Source: Kutzneria chonburiensis
GTDB lineage: Bacteria > Actinomycetota > Actinomycetes > Mycobacteriales > Pseudonocardiaceae
Direction of reading: 5' to 3'
Assembly: GCF_028622115.1 (NCBI RefSeq)
Contig: NZ_CP097263.1
Location: 1,302,001-1,366,000 of the forward strand
DNA: 64,000 nucleotides
The translations under genes were made by a program, and so were the position numbers. Numbering within the stretch: the stretch's first letter is position 1; every line of letters begins with the position of its first letter. Shown here piece by piece: positions 31,348 to 40,000 of the stretch. The notes beneath the pieces are model-generated. The model searched no databases. It was not told where the DNA came from and worked only from the letters and a program-made list of their open reading frames with translations.

Positions 31348-33276
31348 CTACGTCAGTTCGGGTCTGGCGCGCCGGGTCCACGTGCGGACCCGCCGCAGCA
31401 CCGGATGCCGTTGCCGGGACAGGAGTTGCTGGCCGCGCTCGGCCAACAGTGGGGCCCGCACGGGTACGTCGACACAGTCGGCGTACGCGGAAGCCCCGTG
31501 CTCGAACGGGAAGAGCGCGAGCACCTGCCCGATCGGGCGTGGGGCGTCGAACAGCAGGTGACAGGTCGGCGTGACGCGGGCGTTGACCTCGATGAGCCAG
31601 GCCGTCCCGTCCGCGTCGATGACGAAGTCGAGACCGCAGAACCCGCTGAGTCCGAAGTGCCGGACGATCCGCCGGGCAGCCTCGGCCATGCCGGCATGAT
31701 CGATGACCCGTACCACCGCTGACGGCCCGCGCAGCTCCTCGGCGAGCACAACCTCCAGGCACACCAAGGAAAGCAGCTCGCCGTCACGGCAGGCCACGGT
31801 GGCGATGGCGTCCTTGCCGGCCCGGAACCCCTGCGCGTTCACGATCGGCTTGCGGCGCAACACCGTCGCCGCCAGGGAATGCAGCTCCCGGTTGATCAGA
31901 GCGCGTTTCACGGCCACATGCGGCGCCGGCGGACGGGAGATCGCCCGCCACGACCGGGCCAGCGACGCCTGCTCGACCACCGCGACACCCCGGCCACCGG
32001 AGCTGCCGTCGGTCTTGAGCACCACCGGAAACTCGTGCAGCACACCAGGATCGGTGATCACGGAGGTTTCCGGCGCGTCAACCCCGGCGGCCCGCGCGTT
32101 CTCGGCCACGCCGGTCCGGGACATCAACTTCGTCCAGTCACCCAGCGACCGCGCCAAAACGGCGTCCGGACGTCGAGAATGCAAGCGGCGCAACAGAACC
32201 AGCGACCGCTCGTCGTCGCACATGACCAGATCCGGGCTGGACGCGGCAATCGCCCGTGCGATCGAGCGCAGCGGCCGCGTCCGGTGCAGCACGTACGAAC
32301 CGGCCAACCCGTCGACCACGTCCACCGGATGACCGGACGGCCGGCACACCGATACCGTGAAGCCGGCCTCGGTCATGGCATCAGCCAACCGCGCGGCGGA
32401 GAACCACCGCATGGTCGACACGATCAGCACCCGCTCGAAGCCCGGCGCCGGCCGAACTCCCGGCCCCTTGTTCAGGTGCCGCGCGATGCCGTCGCCCACG
32501 TGCGCTGCCGCCTCGGCCGAGCTGACGATCGTGAGGTGATCACCGACGATCCGCCGCACATACATCTCGCGGGCCAGTCCCTGCCAGCATTCGGCCGTGT
32601 CGCAACCGAAATGCCGATTGTCGGTCGCGGCCAGCACGGTCACCGGGCCGTCGTAGAACGTCGGCTGGTAGCGCGGCATCGCCCGATACGCCCGCTCGCC
32701 GGCCTCCGTCTCGCCGGTGGACACCGAGGTCGCCTCGCCGCCGGATGATCTCCGGGCCAGCCGCCGCAGCAACCGCTGCCCACGCAACCCGAACTCGCCC
32801 AATGCTTGACGTAGCGGCAACTGACGGATCCGTGCCAGCTGGTTCATGCCCCGCCGGCGCATCGCGATCAGCCACAGGCGACGGTTCCAGAACCGCTCGT
32901 CGAAGATCGCCTCGATCAGGAACACCTGCCCCGGCTGCCGGCCGGAAGCCTTGAGCTGCTGGGCGATCTCCCACGCGATCAGCCCGCCGAACGAGTAACC
33001 GCCGAGGTGGTAACCGGAATCGACGACCTCGTCCAACGCGACGATCATCAACTCGGCCATCCGCTCGACCGTCTCGATCGCCTCGCCGTCGTCGTCGACC
33101 AGCATCGGCGCCGCACAGTAGACAGTCTCTGTCCCGGTGTAGCCGGCGATCACACCGGCCAGCTCCTCCGGATCGCCCTCCAGGCCCGGCACGAGCACCA
33201 GCGCGCCGGCGGAACCCTCGCGGACCAGGTCGATCCGCACCCCGCCGGCCTTGTAGACGATCACCGGACCAGCCAT
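31348..33276 (-). CDS. Thioesterase-ATP-grasp fusion protein
   Basis: A 642-residue two-domain protein from ATG 33276. Residues 1-300 are a type I NRPS/PKS-like thioesterase: VLVPGLEGD, nucleophile GYSFGG (93-98), and GDHLTIV carrying the His. Residues 320-640 are an ATP-grasp ligase: VVLKTDGSSGGRGVAVV (ATP lid), a large inserted region, and CGLDFVIDADGTAWLIEVNARVTP with the metal-binding E and N. ATP-grasp enzymes join an acyl phosphate to an amine or thiol; a thioesterase in the same chain would deliver or release an acyl group. The start overlaps the flavoprotein gene end by 16 nt, so the two are one operon. Product unknown. Confidence 0.84.
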   Translation of the reverse strand: MAGPVIVYKAGGVRIDLVREGSAGALVLVPGLEGDPEELAGVIAGYTGTETVYCAAPMLVDDDGEAIETVERMAELMIVALDEVVDSGYHLGGYSFGGLIAWEIAQQLKASGRQPGQVFLIEAIFDERFWNRRLWLIAMRRRGMNQLARIRQLPLRQALGEFGLRGQRLLRRLARRSSGGEATSVSTGETEAGERAYRAMPRYQPTFYDGPVTVLAATDNRHFGCDTAECWQGLAREMYVRRIVGDHLTIVSSAEAAAHVGDGIARHLNKGPGVRPAPGFERVLIVSTMRWFSAARLADAMTEAGFTVSVCRPSGHPVDVVDGLAGSYVLHRTRPLRSIARAIAASSPDLVMCDDERSLVLLRRLHSRRPDAVLARSLGDWTKLMSRTGVAENARAAGVDAPETSVITDPGVLHEFPVVLKTDGSSGGRGVAVVEQASLARSWRAISRPPAPHVAVKRALINRELHSLAATVLRRKPIVNAQGFRAGKDAIATVACRDGELLSLVCLEVVLAEELRGPSAVVRVIDHAGMAEAARRIVRHFGLSGFCGLDFVIDADGTAWLIEVNARVTPTCHLLFDAPRPIGQVLALFPFEHGASAYADCVDVPVRAPLLAERGQQLLSRQRHPVLRRVRTWTRRARPELT

Positions 33277-34466
33277 CGTCTGCGGCGGGAGCCGACCAGG
33301 CCGGGGCGGTCGGCCAGATGGTGCGCGACCCGCGGCGCCACGTACTCGGCGCCGACCATGAACCGCATCAGCGGGCCGAAGGTGTTCACCGCGGCCGGTC
33401 CGACGAAGTACAGGCCACGCACGGAACTCTCGAACCACTTGGACACCATGGGCATCCGGGCGTGGCTGCGGACCGCGCGCCGCAGGCCGTCGTCGAGGAA
33501 CTCCAGCCGGGCCAGGTCGGGATAGTAACCGGTTGCTGTCAGCACGTGATCGGTGGTCAGCGTCTCGCCGCCGAGGTTCAGCTCTACCCGGCCGTCAACT
33601 TCGCGCGCGGCCACGATGGACCGTCCGAGGTGGGTCTGCACGTTGGCGTCGAAGCGGGCTTTCATGTGCCACGGTGACTTCGGGCCGAGGTGTGTCTTGA
33701 TCAGTCGCAGCCGGAATTCCCCTGGCAGGAAGCGGAACAGTGACGGCATCGCCTCGCACAGCCAGTTCCGCAGGCCGGGGCCGACGCCGGAGGACGGGCT
33801 GCGGAGCTTCTCCCACAGGCCGCGCGGCTCCGGCTTGCCGCCGAACTTCACCACATTGCTTCGCGCCACCAACGAAACCGTGGCGCCGTTGTCGCTGAGC
33901 AGCACGGCGGTGTCCACGGCCGACGAACCCGCGCCGATCACCGTCACGTGCTTGCCGGCGAACTGGCTCAGGTCGTGGTGGTCGTAGGCGTGGCTGACCA
34001 GCTCCGGGCGCAGCCCGGCCAGCTCGGTCGGCCGCACGGCGAAGTGGCTGATGCCGACCGCGCACACGACACGGTCGGCGAGCACTTCTTGACCGTCCGT
34101 CAACTTCAGTCGGAAGCCGTTGCCGTTGCGCGACAAACTCGTGACCAGAACTTCTTCGAGATCCGGCACGAACCGGCGCTGGAAGTCCACCGCGTAGTCG
34201 CTGAAGACCTCGAGCGGCACCGGGATGTCGGTCTCGTGATACGGGATCGAGCGCTCCTGGCAGTACTCGACCAATGTGCCGACTGCCTTGGGTCCGTACA
34301 CGTTTGAGGCGAAACCGTCCGATTTGAGCAGCATTCCGGCCGGCATGTGGCTACGCCACGTGTCCAGCGGAATACCGAAAACGCGAGTGTTCACACCGTA
34401 GTCGCGCAGATACGCGGCGATGGACAGCCCGTACGGCCCGGCCCCGATGACGGCAACGGATGTCAC
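33261..34466 (-). CDS. FAD/NAD(P)-dependent flavoprotein monooxygenase-like
   Basis: A 401-residue protein from GTG 34466 with GGAGGA 5 nt upstream; the frame is open further upstream but lacks sense there. FAD-binding VIGAGPYGLSIAAYL at the N-terminus, a second dinucleotide motif VIGAGSSAVDTAVLL in the middle (NADPH), and ATGYYPDL near residue 340, the layout of class B-like flavin monooxygenases and amine N-hydroxylases. First gene of the unit with the thioesterase-ATP-grasp enzyme. It may hydroxylate or oxidise the acyl or amine substrate. Confidence 0.84.
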   Translation of the reverse strand: MTSVAVIGAGPYGLSIAAYLRDYGVNTRVFGIPLDTWRSHMPAGMLLKSDGFASNVYGPKAVGTLVEYCQERSIPYHETDIPVPLEVFSDYAVDFQRRFVPDLEEVLVTSLSRNGNGFRLKLTDGQEVLADRVVCAVGISHFAVRPTELAGLRPELVSHAYDHHDLSQFAGKHVTVIGAGSSAVDTAVLLSDNGATVSLVARSNVVKFGGKPEPRGLWEKLRSPSSGVGPGLRNWLCEAMPSLFRFLPGEFRLRLIKTHLGPKSPWHMKARFDANVQTHLGRSIVAAREVDGRVELNLGGETLTTDHVLTATGYYPDLARLEFLDDGLRRAVRSHARMPMVSKWFESSVRGLYFVGPAAVNTFGPLMRFMVGAEYVAPRVAHHLADRPGLVGSRRRRWLVR

Positions 34467-34798
34467 GCGTCCTCCACTGTGGATGAGAGTTGCGCGTGAA
34501 GTCGCCGAAGCCGATCTCCGCGTTACCACCCGGGTCGGCGACCGGTCGAGGGTACTTCCGTCCAGAGTCGTAGGACCCTGTGGCAGCCCTTCGACCACTG
34601 GCTGCAAGCACCCGTGTTCGCTGTGAATGCGAACGTGGTCGATCCGGCCCTCGCGCGGGACGCGTACCCGACCCATGCTCGGCTCCGGTAGACCACGCCG
34701 GGTGCCCGCCGCGCGACTACTCGGCGGAAGTGATCGCCTACCGTCGGATTCCGTGACAGACTCGGCTCACTGCATCTGAGCCCGAGGGGGACTCTGTC
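34467..34798. other. 332-bp non-coding region with a dyad
   Basis: Upstream region of both the minus-strand flavoprotein operon and the plus-strand secreted protein. The only structure I see is GTTCGC-TGTGAAT-GCGAAC (34616-34634) and TCCAC-T-GTGGA (34474-34484), close to the flavoprotein start. Short open frames here lack coding character. Confidence 0.5.
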
Positions 34799-35770
34799 GT
34801 GGGAACACGTCTGCTCACAGTCATCTCGATCATCGGCCTGGCCGCCGTCATCACGCCCGCGGTCGCCGATGGCGCGCCGGCGCACATCTGCCGGTGGGAG
34901 GCCAGTGCCCTGGCGTTGCCGGCCGGTGTCGACCGCGGCTGGGTCACCGGCTCGTCGGCCAACGGCTCGTTCGTCGGCGTCGTCAGCGATCACGGTGGGG
35001 CACACCAGGTTGCCGTCTGGCGTAACGGTAGTCCGACCTTGGTCGGCGGCCGCGGCGTCGACACCGAGGCGTTCGACGTCAACGACGCCGGCGACCTTGC
35101 CGGCGCGACCTACCCCGAGGTCGGTGTGTCGACCCCGGTGATCTACCACAACGGCGCTTGGTCGACGCTGAGCAACGGCACCCGGTCGCTGAACGGCGAG
35201 GCCGTCGGCGTCAACAACGCCGGGCAGGTCGTCGCCACCGTGCTCGACGGCGCCCGGGTCCACGTCGGCGTATGGAACGTTGATCACCCCGATCAGGTCA
35301 CCTACCTCGACCTGCCGCCCGGCGAGGACGCCGCGTACACCGCCATCGACGAGCTGGGCAACATCGTCGCCTCCACGTGGAGCGGCCGGGCTTTCTTGTT
35401 CACCGCCGGCCGCTCCACCGTCGAACTGCAGGCCGAGACGCCTCACGACTGGATCGAGGCTCGGGGCGTGCACGACGGTCACATCGTCGGCCGTTCCGGT
35501 TCCAACGCCGTTGAGTGGGACTTCACCGGCGCCGTCGTTGCCGACCTTGTCGAGAACGGCAACGCTTTCGCCGTCAACGCCGCCGACCAGGTCGTCGGTG
35601 ACAGCGGCGCCAGCCACTACCTCTGGCACCGCGGCCAGGTCGACGGCGTGCTCGGCGCGCCAGAGGGCGCCAGCTCGTGGAGCGCCGCCACCATCACCGA
35701 CTCCGGCGTGGCCGCCGGCTCCTTCACCAACGGCACCCCGCTCCCCGCGCAGTGGAGCTGCCAGGGCTGA
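34799..35770 (+). CDS. Secreted protein with HAF-like beta repeats
   Basis: A 323-residue protein from GTG 34799 with GAGGGGG 8 nt upstream. A Sec signal peptide (LLTVISIIGLAAVITPAVADGAPA, cleaved about residue 26) is followed by repeats of the type AFDVNDAGDLAGATY, AVGVNNAGQVVATV, AIDELGNIVAS and AVNAADQVVGDS, the N-x-x-G-x-V/I-V-G pattern of HAF or beta-propeller-like extracellular proteins. Cys near both ends could pair. Function unknown; no enzyme motif. Confidence 0.8.
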   Translation: MGTRLLTVISIIGLAAVITPAVADGAPAHICRWEASALALPAGVDRGWVTGSSANGSFVGVVSDHGGAHQVAVWRNGSPTLVGGRGVDTEAFDVNDAGDLAGATYPEVGVSTPVIYHNGAWSTLSNGTRSLNGEAVGVNNAGQVVATVLDGARVHVGVWNVDHPDQVTYLDLPPGEDAAYTAIDELGNIVASTWSGRAFLFTAGRSTVELQAETPHDWIEARGVHDGHIVGRSGSNAVEWDFTGAVVADLVENGNAFAVNAADQVVGDSGASHYLWHRGQVDGVLGAPEGASSWSAATITDSGVAAGSFTNGTPLPAQWSCQG

Positions 35771-35773
35771 ACC

Positions 35774-36831
35774 TCAGGCCTGTCCGAGGGCATCGGCCAG
35801 GCGGCCGATGCCCTCGGTGATCTCGTCGGGGCCGGAGATGTCGGCGTAGCTGAGGCGGACGTGGGGTTCGGCGGCCTCGGCGGCGAAGTAGGGGCGGCCG
35901 GGGGAGACGGCGACGCCGGCGCGGAGGCAAGCGGTGACGAAGGTGGACTCGTCGGTGCCGTCAGGGAGCCGAAGCCAGAGGTAGTAGCCGCCGGCGGGGG
36001 AGCGGACGTCGAGGCGGTGGGAGTACAAGGCGGAGACCATGGCGTCGCGGCGGTCGCGAAGGGCGGCGGTGAGGCCCCGGAGGTGACGGTGCCAAGCGGG
36101 CGTGCCGACGAGGTCGAGGGTGGCTTCCTGGAGCGGCCGAGGAACGAAGAAGGTGTCGACGACCTGGTGGGAACGCAGGCGTTCGAACACGGGACCGCGG
36201 GCGATGAGCGCGCCGACGCGAAGGTTGGGGGAGGTGGGCTTGGTCAACGAGCTGATGTGCACGACGGTGCCGTACGGGTCGTCGGCGACGAGCGGCGGTG
36301 GCAGCGGGAGGCCGTGCCCGAGGCGGCGCGCGTAGTCGTCCTCGATGACGAAAGCGCCGGCGGCATGGGCGATCTCGACGAGCCGCTGCCGACGCTCGGG
36401 GGCGAGCGCGGTGCCGGTGGGGTTGTGGAACAGGGGCTGGCAGTAGAACACCCGAGCGCCGGTGGCGGCGAAGGCGTCTTCGAGCAGGTCGAGCCGTACG
36501 CCGTCGTGGTCGAGCGGCACCGGCATGGGGCGTAGGCCGGCGGCCCGGGCGACGGAGAGTGCGCCGGGGTAGGTCGGGGACTCGACGAGCACGGGCGAGC
36601 CGGGTGGCGTGAGGGCGTGCAGGGCGGTGGCCAACGCGGCCTGGCCGCCGGCGGTGATCAACACCTGTGCCGGGGTCAGGCCGACCTCGCGGGCGAACCA
36701 CGCGCGTAGCGGCGTCAAGCCTTCCAACGGCGGCCGCTGCCAAGCGCCGGGGCGCCGGGCGGCGCGGGCGACGGCAGCGCCGAGGGCCCGCTCGGGTTGC
36801 AGCGACGGGTGCAGGTAGCCGCCGTTGAACG
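35774..36831 (-). pseudogene. 5'-truncated PLP-dependent aminotransferase of the MocR/PdxR type
   Basis: The minus frame encodes an intact fold-type I aminotransferase domain: FNGGYLHPSLQP at its start, EDDYARRLG with the Asp for the pyridine nitrogen, HISSLTKPTSPNLRVG with the PLP-binding Lys, and a normal C-terminus. The N-terminal winged-helix domain of MocR regulators is absent. Upstream of about 36831 the sequence becomes, on the other strand, the tail of a cysteine synthase. No plausible start codon lies at the junction. The gene has therefore lost its DNA-binding part through a deletion and is probably dead. Confidence 0.72.
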
Positions 36832-37015
36832 CGACGCCCGCGCCACCGCCCGCCTGCTCGCCACCCGTGAAGGCATTTTCGCCGGTTTTTCCGCCGGTGC
36901 CAACGTTTTCGCCGCCTTGCGGCTGCTGCGCACCGATCTGCCCGGGGCGACGATCGCCGTCGTCGTCCCGGACTCCGGGCTGAAGTACCTGTCGACCGAC
37001 CTGTGGCCAAGTTAG
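36818..37015 (+). pseudogene. 3' remnant of a cysteine synthase-family PLP enzyme
   Basis: From about 36818 the plus strand encodes ERDARATARLLATREGIFAG, FSAGANVFAALRLL and VVVPDSGLKYLSTDLW and stops at TAG 37013-37015. This matches the last 65 residues of O-acetylserine sulfhydrylase-type proteins (EGIFAGxSSGAN, DSGxKYLSTxLW). The preceding 240 residues, including the PLP lysine, are missing. It directly abuts the truncated aminotransferase, so one deletion seems to have removed both 5' ends. Confidence 0.72.
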
Positions 37016-40000
37016 GGCCGGTACTGCGCAAGGTGTTCGGCGCACAGGTAGAGCGTGAGGCCTTCCGGTGTGTCGTAGCGGGACAGGCCGCCCCACTGCT
37101 CGTCGGCGTCGAGTTTGGTCAGCATCGCCCGCAGCGCCCGGAAATCGGCCTCGGTACTGGCATGCGCGGTCGGGGCGGTGTCGCCGGACGGGTCGCCGGG
37201 CAGCGTGCGGTCGTGGTCGATGTCCTTGGGCAGCTGGTTGGCCAACTCCTTCATCAGGTCGCAGTCGGACTTGACCTGCTGGTTGAGGACATCGACCGCG
37301 ACACCGAGAATCGGGCCGGCCAGCGGGGCGGCGTGTTTGAGGACGCGGATCAGGGTTTGCAGGTGTGGCCCCAGTTTGACGAACCACTCGCGCGGCTGGG
37401 TGATCGCGTACACGCCCTGGTTGCCCGGCAACCTATGCCACGCACCGGGTTCCTCGCAGTAGAGGTGGATCTCGTACACCGAGCCGGTGATCCGGCGACG
37501 GTCGGCCGGCACGATGGCGAACACGCTGGGGCAGCGGGCTTCGTGCAGGTTCTGGAAGCCGCGCTGCATGCGCAGGAACATGCGCTGCATGACGTCGTTC
37601 TGCTCGCCGACCCGGTCGCCGAGCTGTTCAAGCAGGGTCTCGATGCTGGATCGGCTGGACGGTGCCAGCCCGAGCAGCAGCTCCGGCACCGACACCATCT
37701 TGGCCGAGTGATGGCATTCGATCTCGTATCGCGGCGGGGTGAGGGCCAGCCGGTTGCGGAGGTTCTCGTAGTCGAACATCTCCGGGCAGTCCTCGGTGCA
37801 GCGGCACGGCACGCGACGCGTGATGTGCAGGCCGGGGAAGCGTTCCAGGGTGAGGTTCAGGCCGTCGTCCAGCACCATGAAGAAGCCCGCCGGCGACGGG
37901 CCACGCACCGCCAGCTCGACGACATTGCGCTGGCGGTCGGCGCTGACCAGCGCCAGGTGCTCGCCGTCGCTGTGGCCGAGCAGCGCACCCGTACGCCAGT
38001 GGACGCCGCGGCTGAACCGGTGCGAGCGGGCGATGAACCAGGTCGGGATGCCCGGCGGTGTCGTGTTGAGCTGGTACACCACCTTGATCTCACGGGCGTT
38101 CGGCTGCCGCCGCATCTCGTCCCACTCCGGGTGGTAGTCCGGCGGATCCCATTGCAGCCGTTCGACCACAAGGCTCAGGTCACCCGGCTTCGACGGATCC
38201 ACCCGGTAGGACAGGTCGTACTTGTCCATCATGCCAAGGAAGTGGTCGCGCACTCCGCGATCAAGGTCCCGCCACAACGCATTCAGGTGCTCGCGCGTCA
38301 ACAATCCATGCTTGCCAGCAACTTCCGCGCTGTCCAGCACCCGGCTGATGTAGTCGTTCACCCAGGCCGGGCGCAGCACCACGATCTCGCTCAGCTCCGG
38401 ATCCTCGGCGTAGTACAGGATGTCGCCCAGCTCGTGCAGGGCTCGGGCGATGAAGCTCTGCCGTCGGGTGTCCGTCACCCCCGCCGCCGCCATGATCTCC
38501 CACATCCGCGCCGGCGTGATGTGATTCTCCTTGGTGGCCCGCAACGCATCCGCCGCCGCCAGCCACGTCGTCGGCCACTCCGCCCCCATCAGCGGCAGCC
38601 CCGCCGCCTGCCTTCCCAGCAGCTCCCGGAGCCCCGCAACCCCATCCCTCGACGCGTTGTCCACACTCACACTGTCGGCGATGTTCGGGTACTTCTTCCT
38701 CAGCTCCGCCAGCGGCAGATCCACCGGCCGATCCCCGATGTGCGTAGCCACCAACACAATCGGCGACTCCGGCGCCCGGGCCGTGATGATGTCCAGCCAG
38801 TAGTGCAGCTTCCCCTGCTCCCACCCCAGCCGCGCGTTCCACAGCAGCACGAACAACGACCGGTTGGTCAGGAAGAACTGATGCGTGGCATGGTAGATCT
38901 GCTGACCCCCGAAGTCCCACGCACTCAACCGCATTCGCACGTCCTGACTCGGGTGATCAAGCTCGAGATCCCTGATCAACAGGCCATGCGTCGACGGCTC
39001 CTTCGGGTCGTGATCGTCCTCAGCCAGCGCCTTCACGAGGGATGTCTTGCCCACACCCCCTTCGCCCACCACGAGGAGCTTGGAAACCCACTGCGCCTCA
39101 CTGCCCCGAGTCCTTTCGCGCAGAAACTCCAGCACGGACTCGGATCCGCCGGCAGTGACCTCCGGCGGCGGGCTCACCAACGGATTGCCGGTCACGATGA
39201 GGTCGACCAGGTTCGGCAGTTCGACCAGGCAGTCGGGCAATGCGCGCAACCAGTTGCCACCGACCTGAAGCGTGACGAGGGAACGCAGCTCGGCGATGCT
39301 GTCGGGCAGTCCGGTCAGCAGGTTGTCGTTGAGGTACACCCGTTTGAGGTCGCGCAGGAGGCCGATGGTCGCCGGCAGCGCTTCGAGCTGGTTGCCGCCG
39401 AGGAACAGCTCGGTCAGCTTGGTCAGACTGCCGAAGTCATCGGGTAGCTCTGCCAGGTGGTTGGACGCGAGCATCAAGGTCTGGAGATCGGTCAACCGGC
39501 AGAAGCTTGCGGGCAGCGACGTGAGGTCGTTGTCGGTGACCGAGAGGGCGGAGAGTTCGGTCAGGTGGCCGATGTCCTCGGGCAGTGTGGAAAGCAGGTT
39601 CCCGGCCACGTGGAGGGCTCGGAGTTGGGTCAGCCCGGTCAGCCAGTGCGGCAGACGGCCGAGGAAGTTGTCGTTGAGCAACAGCGTTCGGAGGCCGTCG
39701 AGCTCGCCGAGGCTGTCGGGGAGTTCCACGAGGGCGCACGCGGTAAGGTCGAGCAGCGTCAGCGAGGTGAGCCGGGTGAAATCCACGTCGATCGTCTGAA
39801 GCCGGTTCCCGCGCGCTGACAGGTAGGTCAGGGCTGTGAGGCCCCCGATCCAGGCCGGCAGGCGGGTGAGCCCCGTGTTGTCGCATTCCAGTTCGGTCAG
39901 GCTGGTCAGGTCACCCAACCAGTCCGGCAGCTCGGGGATCGGGTTGTCGGTGATCCACAACCCGGTGAGCTCGGCCCGCCGCAGCCACTCGGGTAGCGAC

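Noticed and set aside
34467-34676. N-terminal extension of the flavoprotein up to 34676
   Set aside because: The extension is Arg/Ser-rich without a motif, and GTG 34466 with GGAGGA directly precedes the FAD-binding strand.
37003-39447. 814-codon plus-strand frame opposite the Roco gene
   Set aside because: Antisense shadow of the GTPase/COR and LRR coding sequence, with Gln/His/Arg-rich composition and no domain.
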